The position numbers were made by a program, and so were the translations under genes. Shown in pieces: positions 1 through 9,076 of a DNA stretch of 55,996 nt. The notes under the pieces are model-generated. The model ran no database searches and was not told the DNA's origin. It saw only the letters and a list, made by a program, of their open reading frames with translations. Position 1 is the stretch's first letter. Each line of letters opens with the position of its first letter. The DNA is from Phycisphaerae bacterium (GTDB taxonomy: Bacteria > Planctomycetota > Phycisphaerae > SM23-33): NCBI GenBank assembly GCA_011050235.1, contig DRGC01000063.1:1-55996 (forward strand), read 5' to 3'.

Positions 1-1
1 G

Positions 2-337
2 ATCGTCGATGTGCGCCTCACCCGCCGCATCATCGCCGATGCGGTCATGATTCGCCTGGATGCCGTTCTTCCCGACGAGACGGGCCACCTCGTCTACGTC
101 GTCATCGACGGCCTGGCCAAGCGCCGAGCGGTGTCGCTCGGTATCTTCCAGGGCAATCTCGTGCAGATCGTCTCGGGCCTGTCGGCCGGCGATCAGCTGA
201 TCGTCGAGAATCACCAGTACGTCGCCGAAGGCCAGACCGTCCAGGTCGGTCCATCGTTGGAGCAGTTGCTCCGGGCTGAGCAGTCCCCCACGTCCAAACC
301 GGCTGGCGACCAGATGTCCCCGGGAGCCTTGCCGTGA
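2..337 (+). CDS. RND efflux periplasmic adaptor subunit, C-terminal fragment
   Basis: This open frame runs in from the left edge, so only the last 111 residues of the protein are present. The segment has the look of the end of a HlyD/AcrA-type membrane fusion protein: a beta-rich stretch with 'GLAKRRAVSLG', then 'GLSAGDQLIVENHQYVAEGQTVQV', which matches the membrane-proximal domain that ends such proteins, and a short polar tail. The stop codon overlaps the start of the RND pump gene by four bases (GTGA), so the two are probably translationally coupled and form an inner membrane pump with its periplasmic adaptor. The family call rests on this fragment plus the neighbour. The GTG at 11 is an internal codon, not a start. 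Confidence 0.75.
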   Translation: MVDVRLTRRIIADAVMIRLDAVLPDETGHLVYVVIDGLAKRRAVSLGIFQGNLVQIVSGLSAGDQLIVENHQYVAEGQTVQVGPSLEQLLRAEQSPTSKPAGDQMSPGALP

Positions 338-3300
338 TCCTCACCGACCTTGCCGTCAACAACCGCACCACGGTAGGCGTGCTGGTGATGCTGATCGTCG
401 TTGCCGGCGTGATGAGTTACGTGCAGCTTCCGCGGGAAGCATTTCCCGAAATCGAGCAGCCCATTACCCAAATCACGACGACTTACGAAGGCGCCTCGCC
501 CGAGGAGATCGAAGAGCTCGTCACGATCAAGATCGAGAACAAGCTCAGCGGCCTGAAAGGCCTGAAGAAAATCCACTCCATCAGCCGTGAGGGCGTCTCG
601 CAGATCACGGTCGAGTTCTTGCCCAGCGTCGATATCGACAACGCCCTGCAGCGCGTCCGCGACAAGGTCGAACTGGCCAAAGGGGACGACTTCCCCGTCG
701 ATGCCGACGAGCCCGTCCTCACCGAACTGTCCTTCTCCGAGTTTCCGGTCCTGATGATCAACCTCTTCGGGACGATCGAGCCGGCGCGGCTGAAGGACAT
801 CGCCGACGAGTTGGAGGACACCTTCGAAGCCATCCCCGGCGTGCTCAACAGCGACGTGCTGGGCGGACGCGAACGGGAGATCCGGATCGAAATCGATCCC
901 GACCGCGTCGCGTCGTACGGCCTGACGGTCGGCGAACTGATCCAGGTGATCCCCGCCGAGCATGTCAACACGTCCGTCGGCGGGCTGGAGACCGGCCGGA
1001 CCAAGTTCAACATCCGTGTGCCCGCCGAGTTCGACGACCCGGCGCAGATCGACACGATCGTCCTGGCCATGCGCGACGGCAAGCCCATCTACCTGACCGA
1101 CGTCGGGAGGGTTCGCGACACTTTCGAGGACGTCGAGAGCATTTCGCGGCTGAACGGCCAGCGAAGCATCACGGTCACCATCCAGAAACGCGCCGGCGCC
1201 GACATCATCCCCATCAGCCGCGCCGTCAAGGCCGCCCTCAGCGAGCTCCAGCAGGTCTTCCCCAAGGGCCTGCAGTACGAGATCACCATGGACATCTCCA
1301 AGATCACCCGCCTGATGGTCAAGGATCTGGAGAACAACATCCTCACCGGACTGATCCTGGTGATGCTCGTGATGGTGCTATTCACCGGGCTGCGGACCAG
1401 TCTGATCGTCGCCCTGGCGATCCCGCTGAGCATGCTGATCAGCTTCACGATCATTCAATTGCTGGGCTACACCCTCAACATGATCGTCCTGTTCAGCCTG
1501 ATCCTGGCGCTGGGGATGCTGGTGGACAACGCGATCGTCATCGTGGAGAACATCTATCGCCACATGCAGATGGGCCGAGGCCGGATCGAGGCCGCCATGA
1601 GCGGCGCCAGCGAGGTCGCCTGGCCTGTGATCGCCTCGACGGCCACCACCATCGCGGCCTTCGGCCCGCTGGTGTTCTGGCCCGGGATCATGGGCGATTT
1701 TATGAAGTATCTGCCCGTCACCGTCATCGTCACGCTGACCAGTTCCCTGTTCGTGGCCATGATTATCAGCCCGGTCGCCTGTTCGATCATCGGCGGCCAC
1801 GGCCCCCGCAAGCGCGAGGGCAAGCACTGGTTCATCCGCGGCTACCAGGTCCTGCTGCGCGGCGCGCTGGCGCACCGCTTTATGACGCTCACCGCCGGCG
1901 CAGGGCTGCTGATCGGCATGGTCGCTCTGTACGGCCGGTTCGGAAGCGGGCTGGTCGAGTTCCCGGCTATGGACCCCGAGCACGCCATCATCAGTGTCCG
2001 CTGCCCGCAGGGAACCAGCATCCACCACACCGACCGGATCATCCAACTGATCGAGAAACGCCTCGAGCCCTGGCGACGCAGCGGCGAGTTGAAGTATGTC
2101 GTCGCCACCGTCGGGGCCGGTGGCGAGCAGACCTTCGAGGGCGCCAGTTTCGGCCCGCACGTCGGCAATGTCACGTTGACGTTCCAAGCGTTCAATGATC
2201 GCCTGCGCCCGACCCAGCAGGCCCTCGACGAGATTCGCGAGGTCCTCACCGATATCCCCGGCGCGGAGATCAAGCTCGAAGGCGAAAAGGCCGGCCCCCC
2301 TACCGGCGAGGTGGTCACCATCCGTATCAGCGGCAAGGATTTCAACGAACTCGAACGACTCAGCAAGCAGCTCGTCCAGGTGATCAAGCCTGTGCCCGGC
2401 CTGGTGAACGTGCGAAGCGACTATGAGGCCGCCTTGCCCGAACTGGCCTTTCGGGTCGACCGCCGCCGCGCGAGCATGGCCGGCGTGAACACCGCGCTGA
2501 TTGGCCGCTACCTCAAGACCGCCATCTACGGGCGAAAGGTCGGCAACTTCCGCCAGTTCAACGAGGAGTACGATATCACCATCCGCCTGCCCGCCAGCGA
2601 GCGAAGCCGGATCGAGGACCTTTTCCGCCTGCACATACCGAACACCGCCGGCCGGGCCGTGCCGCTATCCACGCTAGGCCGGTTCGAGTACACCGGCGGG
2701 TATGGCACGATCAGCCGCATCAATCGCAAGCCCGTGATCACCCTGACCGGACGAGAACAGGGACGACTGGCCAACGACGTCGTACGCGACGTCAAGGCCG
2801 TCATCAAGGATGCCATCGCCGGCGGTGCGATCGCGCTGCCGCCCGGCTACAACATCGAGTTCGCCGGCCAGGACGAAGAGCAACAAGCGAACATGATCTT
2901 CCTGTTCGGCCAGGCCCTGCCGTTTGCCTGCCTGGTGATCTGCCTGATCCTGGTCATGCAGTTCAACACACTGTCGGCCCCGTTGATCATCATGAGCACC
3001 GTCGTCCTGTCGATGGTGGGCGTCCTGGGCGGGCTGCTGATCTGCAACTTGCCCTTCAGCGTCATCATGACGGGCCTGGGGGTCATCTCCCTGGCCGGCG
3101 TGGTCGTCAACAACGCCATCGTCCTGCTGGACTACACGCGAAAGCTCCAGCGCCGCGGCCGAGACGTCATCGCCGCCGCCCTCGAAGCCGGCGCCACGCG
3201 CCTCCGCCCGGTGCTGCTGACGGCCATCACCACCATCGTGGGCCTGGTCCCGATGGCCACCGGCATGAGTTTCGATTTCCACACCATGGTCTGGACCACC

Positions 3301-3495
3301 CGCAGCGAATCCAGCCAATGGTGGGCGTCCCTGGCGATTGCCGTGATCTTCGGCCTGGCGTTCGCTACGCTGCTGACGCTGGTGGTCGTGCCGACACTGT
3401 ATGTATCCCTGTACCGCATGGCGGCCCGGTTCGGCCTGGGCGGCCTGGAGCGCGGCGAGGCGGCCGGTCGCCACGTGGAACTGGCCGATTACTAA
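334..3495 (+). CDS. RND-family efflux pump, AcrB/HAE-like permease
   Basis: The product has 1053 residues, the usual size for this family. It is an inner membrane, proton-driven exporter. The sequence shows one N-terminal membrane helix (about 11-30), a large periplasmic loop, a block of membrane helices around 335-490, a second periplasmic loop, and a final block around 855-1030. The central helix carries 'VDNAIVIVEN' near residue 398. AcrB has two adjacent aspartates here and this protein has Asp-Asn, as many RND pumps outside the AcrB subgroup do. The start is the GTG that overlaps the adaptor stop. Substrate cannot be told from sequence. An outer membrane factor is not in the window and may lie upstream. 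Confidence 0.93.
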   Translation: MILTDLAVNNRTTVGVLVMLIVVAGVMSYVQLPREAFPEIEQPITQITTTYEGASPEEIEELVTIKIENKLSGLKGLKKIHSISREGVSQITVEFLPSVDIDNALQRVRDKVELAKGDDFPVDADEPVLTELSFSEFPVLMINLFGTIEPARLKDIADELEDTFEAIPGVLNSDVLGGREREIRIEIDPDRVASYGLTVGELIQVIPAEHVNTSVGGLETGRTKFNIRVPAEFDDPAQIDTIVLAMRDGKPIYLTDVGRVRDTFEDVESISRLNGQRSITVTIQKRAGADIIPISRAVKAALSELQQVFPKGLQYEITMDISKITRLMVKDLENNILTGLILVMLVMVLFTGLRTSLIVALAIPLSMLISFTIIQLLGYTLNMIVLFSLILALGMLVDNAIVIVENIYRHMQMGRGRIEAAMSGASEVAWPVIASTATTIAAFGPLVFWPGIMGDFMKYLPVTVIVTLTSSLFVAMIISPVACSIIGGHGPRKREGKHWFIRGYQVLLRGALAHRFMTLTAGAGLLIGMVALYGRFGSGLVEFPAMDPEHAIISVRCPQGTSIHHTDRIIQLIEKRLEPWRRSGELKYVVATVGAGGEQTFEGASFGPHVGNVTLTFQAFNDRLRPTQQALDEIREVLTDIPGAEIKLEGEKAGPPTGEVVTIRISGKDFNELERLSKQLVQVIKPVPGLVNVRSDYEAALPELAFRVDRRRASMAGVNTALIGRYLKTAIYGRKVGNFRQFNEEYDITIRLPASERSRIEDLFRLHIPNTAGRAVPLSTLGRFEYTGGYGTISRINRKPVITLTGREQGRLANDVVRDVKAVIKDAIAGGAIALPPGYNIEFAGQDEEQQANMIFLFGQALPFACLVICLILVMQFNTLSAPLIIMSTVVLSMVGVLGGLLICNLPFSVIMTGLGVISLAGVVVNNAIVLLDYTRKLQRRGRDVIAAALEAGATRLRPVLLTAITTIVGLVPMATGMSFDFHTMVWTTRSESSQWWASLAIAVIFGLAFATLLTLVVVPTLYVSLYRMAARFGLGGLERGEAAGRHVELADY

Positions 3496-3515
3496 CCCAC
3501 ATCGTCGGCGCCGGC

Positions 3516-3544
3516 TTGCATGCCCGCGGGCTTGGGTCGACAAT
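3516..3544 (+). promoter_or_regulatory. possible promoter of miaA (TTGCAT-N17-GACAAT)
   Basis: TTGCAT (3516-3521) and GACAAT (3539-3544) are 17 bases apart. The -10 box ends seven bases before the miaA ATG, so a transcript would begin at the start codon. No ribosome binding site precedes that ATG. Both boxes match consensus only partly. Confidence 0.3.
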
Positions 3545-3550
3545 CGCCGC

Positions 3551-4483
3551 ATGGCCAAGGTCACCTTCATCGTCGGCTGCACCGCCTGCGGAAAGAGTTC
3601 CGTCGGCCAACACCTTGCGCGCCGACTCGGCGGACAGATTCTCAGCGTCGATTCGATGAAAATCTATCGACGCATGGACATCGGAACGGCCAAGCCCTCG
3701 CCCGACATCAGGGCGAAGATCCCCCACCACGGCATCGACCTGGTCGAGCCGTCCGAGAGCTTCTCGGTCGCTCAATACGTCCAGCACGCAGACGCCGCCA
3801 TCGAAATCATCGGCGCCACCGGGGCGGTCGCGCTGGCTGTCGGCGGCACGAGCTTGTATATCAAGGCCCTTTCCGAAGGCCTTTTCGAAGGCCCCTCCGC
3901 CGATCCTGCCATCCGCGGCGCCCTCAAGGCGCGCGCCGCCAACGAAGGCCTCGACGTGCTGCACCGCGAACTGGCCGACGTCGACCGCCAGGCCGCCGCA
4001 CGCATCCACCGCAACGACCAGCGACGCATCGTCCGGGCATTGGAGGTCTTCCAGATCACGGGCACGCCCATCAGCCAACTGCAGCAGCAGTGGGACGCCG
4101 GCCGGCGCCGCTATGAATGCGTGTTCATCGGCCTGCGGCGCGACCGCGCCGATCAGCATCGGCGGATCAACCAGCGCGTCGGGCGAATGATGGCCGCCGG
4201 GCTGGCCGACGAGGTTGCCGCACTGCTGGCCGAGCCGGACGGCCTGTCGCCTCAGGCATCGGTGGCGGTGGGGTACGCCGAACTGATCTCGCATTTCCGC
4301 GGCGAGTTGACCGAAGACCAGGCCGTCGAACGGATCAAGATCAACACCCGCCACCTGGCCAAGAAACAACGCACGTGGCAGCGGCGTTTCGCCGACGTGC
4401 ACTGGTTCGATCTGGCCGACGACGAGCCCCCCGAAGCCGTCACCGAAAGACTCCTGGCGACGATTTCCTTTGACACGCCCTGA
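3551..4483 (+). CDS. miaA: tRNA dimethylallyltransferase
   Basis: The 310-residue product transfers a dimethylallyl group to N6 of adenosine 37 in tRNAs that read codons starting with U. The length is typical. It begins with a P-loop 'GCTACGKSS' (residues 8-16), then 'DSMKIYRRMDIGTAKPS', the near-invariant MiaA signature that binds substrate, and later 'GGTSLYIKAL'. The C-terminal part has the 'INQRVGRMMAAGLADEV' and 'TRHLAKKQRTW' segments of the family. The P-loop has Cys where most MiaA proteins have Pro. The ATG at 3551 was chosen because the protein then starts exactly as the family does; longer in-frame extensions run back into the RND gene. It is followed 22 bases later by the next gene. 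Confidence 0.95.
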   Translation: MAKVTFIVGCTACGKSSVGQHLARRLGGQILSVDSMKIYRRMDIGTAKPSPDIRAKIPHHGIDLVEPSESFSVAQYVQHADAAIEIIGATGAVALAVGGTSLYIKALSEGLFEGPSADPAIRGALKARAANEGLDVLHRELADVDRQAAARIHRNDQRRIVRALEVFQITGTPISQLQQQWDAGRRRYECVFIGLRRDRADQHRRINQRVGRMMAAGLADEVAALLAEPDGLSPQASVAVGYAELISHFRGELTEDQAVERIKINTRHLAKKQRTWQRRFADVHWFDLADDEPPEAVTERLLATISFDTP

Positions 4484-4505
4484 GCCCGCCGCCTAAGAGA
4501 GCCCC

Positions 4506-5183
4506 ATGACCGTCGAATACAGAATCATCAGCATCGGCGCCCTTTCGCACCATCGTCTCTGGGGCGAAGGCGGCTCGGTGCGAACCGCCCATGCCACCAC
4601 CACGCTGGTCAGCGACGGCGATCGCCGGATCCTGGTCGATCCGTCCCTGCCGGCAGTCGCCCTGGCTGCGCGGTTCAACGAACGAACGGGCAAGACGCTC
4701 GCCGACGTCACCGACGTCTTCTGCACGACCCTTCGCCCCGTGCACCGCCGCAGTATCGACGCCCTTCCGCATGCGGCCTGGTGGGCAAGCGAGGCGGAAC
4801 TGGACGCCTACACCCGACGCCTGGAGGAGATCGCCCAGACCGCCGACCGGCTGGGCGACGACAGCGAGAGTGTGGCGGCGGAGTTGGCGTTGGTCCGGCG
4901 CTTTCGGCCCGCGCCGGAAACATTCGCCCCGCAGATTCACTTCTACCCGCTGACCGGGCCTTCGCCCGGCTCGGCCGGGCTGCTGCTGACGCCCGCCACA
5001 CAGACCGTCCTGATCGCCGGCGACGCCGCCCTCACGCGCGAGCACGTCCAGGCCGGACAGATCTGGCAGGGCTGCGCCGACACGGCCGCCGCCATGGAAG
5101 CCTTCACCGACATGCTCGAGGTCGCCGACGTGATCGTGTGCGGCCACGACAACCTGATGATGCTGGGGCGCAAGTGGCTCTAG
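4506..5183 (+). CDS. metallo-beta-lactamase-fold protein lacking the HxHxDH motif
   Basis: The 225-residue product looks like a small metallo-beta-lactamase-fold protein: 'TTLVSDGDRRILVDPSLP' is the early beta-strand region with its Asp-Pro, 'VTDVFCTT' is the strand before the usual metal motif, 'VLIAGDAAL' matches the later metal-ligand strand, and 'VIVCGHDN' matches the last histidine. Where the family has THxHxDH, this protein reads 'TTLRPVHRRSID', so most of the metal ligands are missing. It could be a non-catalytic relative or use another metal site. The gene starts 22 bases after miaA with a purine-rich 'AAGAGAG' ahead of the ATG and is probably in the same transcript. Substrate unknown. 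Confidence 0.7.
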   Translation: MTVEYRIISIGALSHHRLWGEGGSVRTAHATTTLVSDGDRRILVDPSLPAVALAARFNERTGKTLADVTDVFCTTLRPVHRRSIDALPHAAWWASEAELDAYTRRLEEIAQTADRLGDDSESVAAELALVRRFRPAPETFAPQIHFYPLTGPSPGSAGLLLTPATQTVLIAGDAALTREHVQAGQIWQGCADTAAAMEAFTDMLEVADVIVCGHDNLMMLGRKWL

Positions 5184-5197
5184 AGCGCCGGTGACGA

Positions 5198-5203
5198 TAT
5201 AAT
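5198..5203 (+). promoter_or_regulatory. candidate -10 box TATAAT
   Basis: A perfect TATAAT lies between the MBL-like gene and the DUF21 genes. No good -35 is visible 16-18 bases upstream. It could drive the DUF21/CBS pair with a leader of about 90 bases that contains the 33-codon frame beginning at 5212. Confidence 0.45.
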
Positions 5204-5211
5204 CCGAGGCG

Positions 5212-5313
5212 ATGAGCAAATCGGCCGCACAAGCCGACGATCCCGACGATCCCGACGGCCCACGACGGGACGATCCGGCATCCCCAGCCTGGCGAGGTCG
5301 CCATGGGCGATAG
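5212..5313 (+). CDS. possible 33-residue leader ORF
   Basis: An ATG follows the TATAAT box by eight bases and opens a 33-codon frame rich in Asp, Pro and Arg ('DDPDDPDGPRRDDP'). It ends at 5313, eleven bases inside the next gene, so it could couple translation to it. There is no recognisable domain and no ribosome binding site. It may be chance: GC-rich sequence often stays open over this length. Confidence 0.2.
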   Translation: MSKSAAQADDPDDPDGPRRDDPASPAWRGRHGR

Positions 5314-6574
5314 CCTTCTTGCCGGACATCTCTGGCAGGTCCTGGTCATGGCAGGCCTGCTGGTCGGCTCGGGCTTTTTCAGCGGCACAGAAACCGCCCT
5401 GTTCAATCTAACAGCCGGCCAGTTGCACCGTCTTCGCCGGCGCGGCCGCGGTGGGCGAACCGTCGCCCGCCTGCTCGCTCGCCCCCAGTCGACGCTCAAC
5501 CTGTTGCTGCTGGGCAACATGATCGTCAACGTCGCCTTCGCCGCCATCGCCGCCGTGCTGGCGCTGGACCTGCGGGCTGCGGGCGGGGCCGCCTGGCTGG
5601 TGGCGGCCGTGCCGATTGTCGCACTGTTGACGCTGATCCTGCTGGGCGAAGTAGCTCCCAAGATGCTGGCCTACACCGTCTCGCAGCGATGGGCCCTGGT
5701 GACCGCACGACCGGTGGTCCTAATCGCCGCGGTCCTCGGGCCGCTGCTGTGGGTGCTCGAAACGCTTCTGGTAACGCCCCTGGTAACCATCCTGGCCCCC
5801 CGGCCCGCCCGCGATCCGGCCATCTCCGCCGACGAACTGGACGCCCTGCTGGACCTGTCGACCAAACACGGACTTCTCGAGGACGATGCCCACGCCCTGC
5901 TGCACGAGATCGTGCAGTTGTCGCGTCTGCGCGTCGCCGATGTGATGGCCCCGCGCGTGGACATGGTCGCCTTCGACATCGACCAGCCCCGCCAGCATCT
6001 CGTCGATCTGGTCAAGGCCCAGCGACTGCGACGCGTGGTCGTCTACGAAGGCGACATCGACCACGTTCTGGGGCTCGTCCACTCCAAACAGCTGTTGCTG
6101 TCGCCCCGCGCGCCACTGCGGCAGCTCGTGGCGCCCGTACCGTTCGTGCCGGTGATGGCCAACATCGAACGCGTGCTGCTGCAGTTTCGCACGGCGCAGC
6201 GACAGGTCGCCGTAGCTGTTGACGAATACGGCGGCACGGCCGGGCTGATTACGTTGGAGGATATTCTCGAGGAGATCGTGGGCGATATTCCGCGCGGCGA
6301 CGATCGCGGGCGCGGCCCGGCGGTCACGCGGCTCGGCGAGCGCGAATATCTGGTCGATGCCGACTTGGCCATGCACGAATGGGCGGACGTGTTTCATATG
6401 GACCTGCAAGGTGGGCGAATCAGCACCATCGGCGGGTTCGTCACGTCGCTGCTGGGCCGCATTCCCACCGTCGGCGATACGGCCCGCTACCGCAATCTCC
6501 AGTTCACGGTGCACATGATGCGGGGCCGCCGCGTGGGCACGATCAGGCTGGACCTGCTGGAGGAGACGGTCTGA
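5303..6574 (+). CDS. CNNM/CorC-type transporter: DUF21, CBS pair and CorC_HlyC domain
   Basis: The 423-residue membrane protein belongs to the CNNM/CorC ('hemolysin-like') family linked to divalent cation, mainly magnesium, export. It has an N-terminal DUF21 region with about four hydrophobic helices (roughly 10-165, including 'GFFSGTETALFNL' and 'LLGNMIVNV'), a linker 'LDALLDLSTKHGLLEDDAHALL', a CBS pair (about 210-335) with 'RVADVMAPRVDMVAFD' and 'TAGLITLEDILEEIVGDI', and a C-terminal CorC_HlyC domain ('GGFVTSLLGRIPTVGD'). All three domains are complete. The stop overlaps the ATG of the next gene (TGATG), so the two related proteins are made together and may pair. Confidence 0.9.
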   Translation: MGDSLLAGHLWQVLVMAGLLVGSGFFSGTETALFNLTAGQLHRLRRRGRGGRTVARLLARPQSTLNLLLLGNMIVNVAFAAIAAVLALDLRAAGGAAWLVAAVPIVALLTLILLGEVAPKMLAYTVSQRWALVTARPVVLIAAVLGPLLWVLETLLVTPLVTILAPRPARDPAISADELDALLDLSTKHGLLEDDAHALLHEIVQLSRLRVADVMAPRVDMVAFDIDQPRQHLVDLVKAQRLRRVVVYEGDIDHVLGLVHSKQLLLSPRAPLRQLVAPVPFVPVMANIERVLLQFRTAQRQVAVAVDEYGGTAGLITLEDILEEIVGDIPRGDDRGRGPAVTRLGEREYLVDADLAMHEWADVFHMDLQGGRISTIGGFVTSLLGRIPTVGDTARYRNLQFTVHMMRGRRVGTIRLDLLEETV

Positions 6575-7575
6575 TGCCGGCGTCACTCACCTCCACCTAT
6601 GTCGCGTGGTCGATCGTGATCGCGGTCTGTGTGGCCCTCGATGCGGTCTACTGCGGGCTGGAGAGCGGCGTCTATCGCCTCAACAAGATTCGCCTGGACC
6701 TGCACGCCGACCGCGGCCGGCCCGCCGCCGTCGCGCTGCAGAAGCTCATGGGCGATTTCAATCACCTCCTGGCGGTGCTGCTGATCGGCACGAACCTCGC
6801 CCGGTTCACGATCACCTTCGCCGTCAGCGCACTATTCGTAACGGCCGGCCTGGGCGACAAGGCGGAGTGGCTCACACTGGCGATTGTCACCCCTGCGCTG
6901 TTCGTCGTCAGTGACAGCGTGCCCAAGGGTGTCTTCCAGCGCCTGGCCGAAACGCTGGTCTATCGGCTGGTCTGGATGCTGCGGGCTACCAGCGCAGTAC
7001 TCCGCCTGTGTGGGCTGGCCCCGCTGGTCAAGGGGTTCTCGCTGGGCCTGCTTCGGCTGCTCGGGGCCGATACCCGCGGCGGGATCGCGCTGGGACATCG
7101 CGGGATCGAGAGCATCGTCGCCGAAGGTCGGGCCAGCGGCCTGTTGACCGACTACCAGTCGGCGATGGCCGACCGGGCCGTCCGCCTCGCCGACGTTCGC
7201 CTGCGGGATGTCATGGTCCCGCTCGCCCAGGCCGTCGCCGCCCAACGAAACATCTCACGTGACGGTCTGCTGTCCCTCATCCAGCGTCACCCCCACTCGC
7301 GCCTGCCCCTGCTCGGCGCCGACGGTCAGGTCGCCGGCGTGCTGGACGTCTTCGAGCTGCTCATCGCCGACGACAACGCCCGGCCCGCTGATCTGATGAC
7401 GCCGCCGCTGGTGCTGCCCCAGCATCACAGCCTGCCCCAGGCCCTACTGGCCATTCAGCGGGCCCGGGCCGTCCTGGCCGTTGTCGCCTCCGAGACGGGA
7501 CAACACGTTGGAATCGTGACGGTCAAGGATATCGCCGAGCAGATCGTCGGCGACCTGGCCGACCGGGACGAATGA
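6574..7575 (+). CDS. DUF21/CBS-domain membrane protein, partner of the preceding gene
   Basis: This 333-residue paralogue of the preceding protein has an N-terminal DUF21 region with about four membrane helices ('LDAVYCGLESGVYRL', 'LLIGTNLARF', 'VVSDSVPKGVFQRLAET') and a CBS pair ('RLRDVMVPLAQAVA', 'HVGIVTVKDIAEQIVGDLAD'). It stops right after the CBS pair and has no CorC_HlyC domain, so it is about 90 residues shorter than its neighbour. The start overlaps the previous stop by one base. A tandem of one long and one short CNNM-like protein suggests a hetero-oligomeric cation transporter, with the short subunit lacking the acidic C-terminal domain. It ends one base from the convergent dacB-like gene. 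Confidence 0.85.
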   Translation: MPASLTSTYVAWSIVIAVCVALDAVYCGLESGVYRLNKIRLDLHADRGRPAAVALQKLMGDFNHLLAVLLIGTNLARFTITFAVSALFVTAGLGDKAEWLTLAIVTPALFVVSDSVPKGVFQRLAETLVYRLVWMLRATSAVLRLCGLAPLVKGFSLGLLRLLGADTRGGIALGHRGIESIVAEGRASGLLTDYQSAMADRAVRLADVRLRDVMVPLAQAVAAQRNISRDGLLSLIQRHPHSRLPLLGADGQVAGVLDVFELLIADDNARPADLMTPPLVLPQHHSLPQALLAIQRARAVLAVVASETGQHVGIVTVKDIAEQIVGDLADRDE

Positions 7576-7576
7576 C

Positions 7577-9061
7577 CTACCGCCCGTCGACCGAGTCGAC
7601 CAGCATGCGGCAGATGGCATCATGGAGGCGATGGGCGACTGGGCCGCGCCCGCCGGGAACGCCGTTGACCAGAATCGAATAGGCCAGGACCGGCCGGTTG
7701 TCGGTATCCATCACATAGCCGCTGAGGCACTGGGCCCCGTAGATGTAGCCCGTCTTGGCCAGCACGCGCCCGCGATACGGCGGCTGGGCCAGGCGATTCC
7801 TGACGCGACCTTCGACGCCGGCCAGCGGCAGCGAGTTGACGAACACCGCCCAATCGTCGCGACCGAGCATCTGCGTCAGCAGATCGGTAACGGCCTCCGG
7901 TGCGGCGCGATTGCCCGCCGACAAGCCGCTGCCGTCACTGACGCGAAAGCTCTCGGCCTCCAGCCCATAGTCGGCCATCAGCGATTCGGTCATCGCCTTC
8001 GCGCTGCCGGCCCAGGTCCCGTCGCCTGCCCGGAGCAGGACGCTCTCGGCCGTCATGTTCATGCTGTACTTGTTCATCCGCCACATGGCCGCCCGTAGCG
8101 GCCGGCGGGTCCGACTCAGCAGCGTGGCCGTCGACAGATCGACCGCGGAGGTGGCCTCTTGGGCGAATGACCCGGCGAATGGCACGCCATGCCGCGCCAG
8201 GCGGCCGGCCAGCACACGTCCCAGCAGCATCGGCGGATTGTCGATGGCCGTGGGGAGCTGCTCGCCGGCCGAAGCCACCACCGTGCCGCGCAGGGTCACC
8301 TCCGACATGTCCTTGGCCCCCCTGAGAGACCACCGGTTCCGACTGCCCACGTTGAGCCTGTTGACGATGCGGATGTAGCGGCTGGTCGGCGTGAGCGTGG
8401 GGCGGACCTTGCCGGAGCGGACATCGAAGACGGTCCCAATGCAGTTGTTCGCGAAGTTCAGCGAACAGGCCGGCGCCGCGAAGGGGCTCTGGTGCTCGCG
8501 CTGGGGCCAGTCGGGATGGCGCATCGCATTGGTCTGAGCGTCGACAAGCAGGCGGATCCGCCCGATGGTTCGGTCCTGAAAATGCTCCTTGGCCGCCGCC
8601 GCCCAGTTGTCCAGATCGGTGTAGATGCTCCGGCCGGCCGCTGCGGCCAGAACGGGATCGCCAAGCGTCGGATCGAAATCGCCGACGATGACCAGGTCGC
8701 TGTCTTTGGCGTAGACGCGAACGTCGAAGCGGAAGTCGCCTCCCAGGGCCGCCAACACAAACGCGCTGGTCAGGATCTTCTGGTTGCTGGCGGGCACGAA
8801 CAGCCGGCCGCTGCGCAGGCCCACAATCTGCCGGCCGGTGTCGCACCGCCGGACCGACACGCCCACGATACCGTTGGGGGATGTCTTCCCCTCATACGTG
8901 CCGACCAGATCGGTGATTCTCTGCTGGAGTGTGCTCGGGCCCGTCGTCGGACGGGGGGCGGTGGCGGGCTGGGTCTGCCCGGCCGCCATGGACGCCCACA
9001 GCAGCACACACATCCCGACTGCTATGCCAATACTGTTTGGTACGAATCGCCGACCGGACAT
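7577..9061 (-). CDS. dacB: D-alanyl-D-alanine carboxypeptidase/endopeptidase, PBP4 (S13) family
   Basis: The 494-residue product is an exported peptidoglycan hydrolase of the S13 serine peptidase family, which trims or opens peptide cross-links. An N-terminal signal peptide (about 1-29, ending 'AAG') is followed by the catalytic motif SNQK (residues 92-95, 'PASNQKI'), the second motif 'SMN' in 'NKYSMNMTAES', and 'KTG' in 'LAKTGYIYG'. All three motifs are intact and the large insertion typical of PBP4 lies between the first and second. It starts 15 bases after pfkA and is probably cotranscribed. A functional cross-linked wall fits current views that Planctomycetota have peptidoglycan. Confidence 0.9.
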   Translation of the reverse strand: MSGRRFVPNSIGIAVGMCVLLWASMAAGQTQPATAPRPTTGPSTLQQRITDLVGTYEGKTSPNGIVGVSVRRCDTGRQIVGLRSGRLFVPASNQKILTSAFVLAALGGDFRFDVRVYAKDSDLVIVGDFDPTLGDPVLAAAAGRSIYTDLDNWAAAAKEHFQDRTIGRIRLLVDAQTNAMRHPDWPQREHQSPFAAPACSLNFANNCIGTVFDVRSGKVRPTLTPTSRYIRIVNRLNVGSRNRWSLRGAKDMSEVTLRGTVVASAGEQLPTAIDNPPMLLGRVLAGRLARHGVPFAGSFAQEATSAVDLSTATLLSRTRRPLRAAMWRMNKYSMNMTAESVLLRAGDGTWAGSAKAMTESLMADYGLEAESFRVSDGSGLSAGNRAAPEAVTDLLTQMLGRDDWAVFVNSLPLAGVEGRVRNRLAQPPYRGRVLAKTGYIYGAQCLSGYVMDTDNRPVLAYSILVNGVPGGRGPVAHRLHDAICRMLVDSVDGR

Positions 9062-9076
9062 ATGCGCGGACCCTCG

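Noticed and set aside
211-963. Long minus-strand open frame opposite the RND pump gene
   Set aside because: It is a shadow of the pump gene. Stop codons are rare in antisense frames of GC-rich genes, and its composition (His, Asp, Gln-rich) is typical of such shadows.
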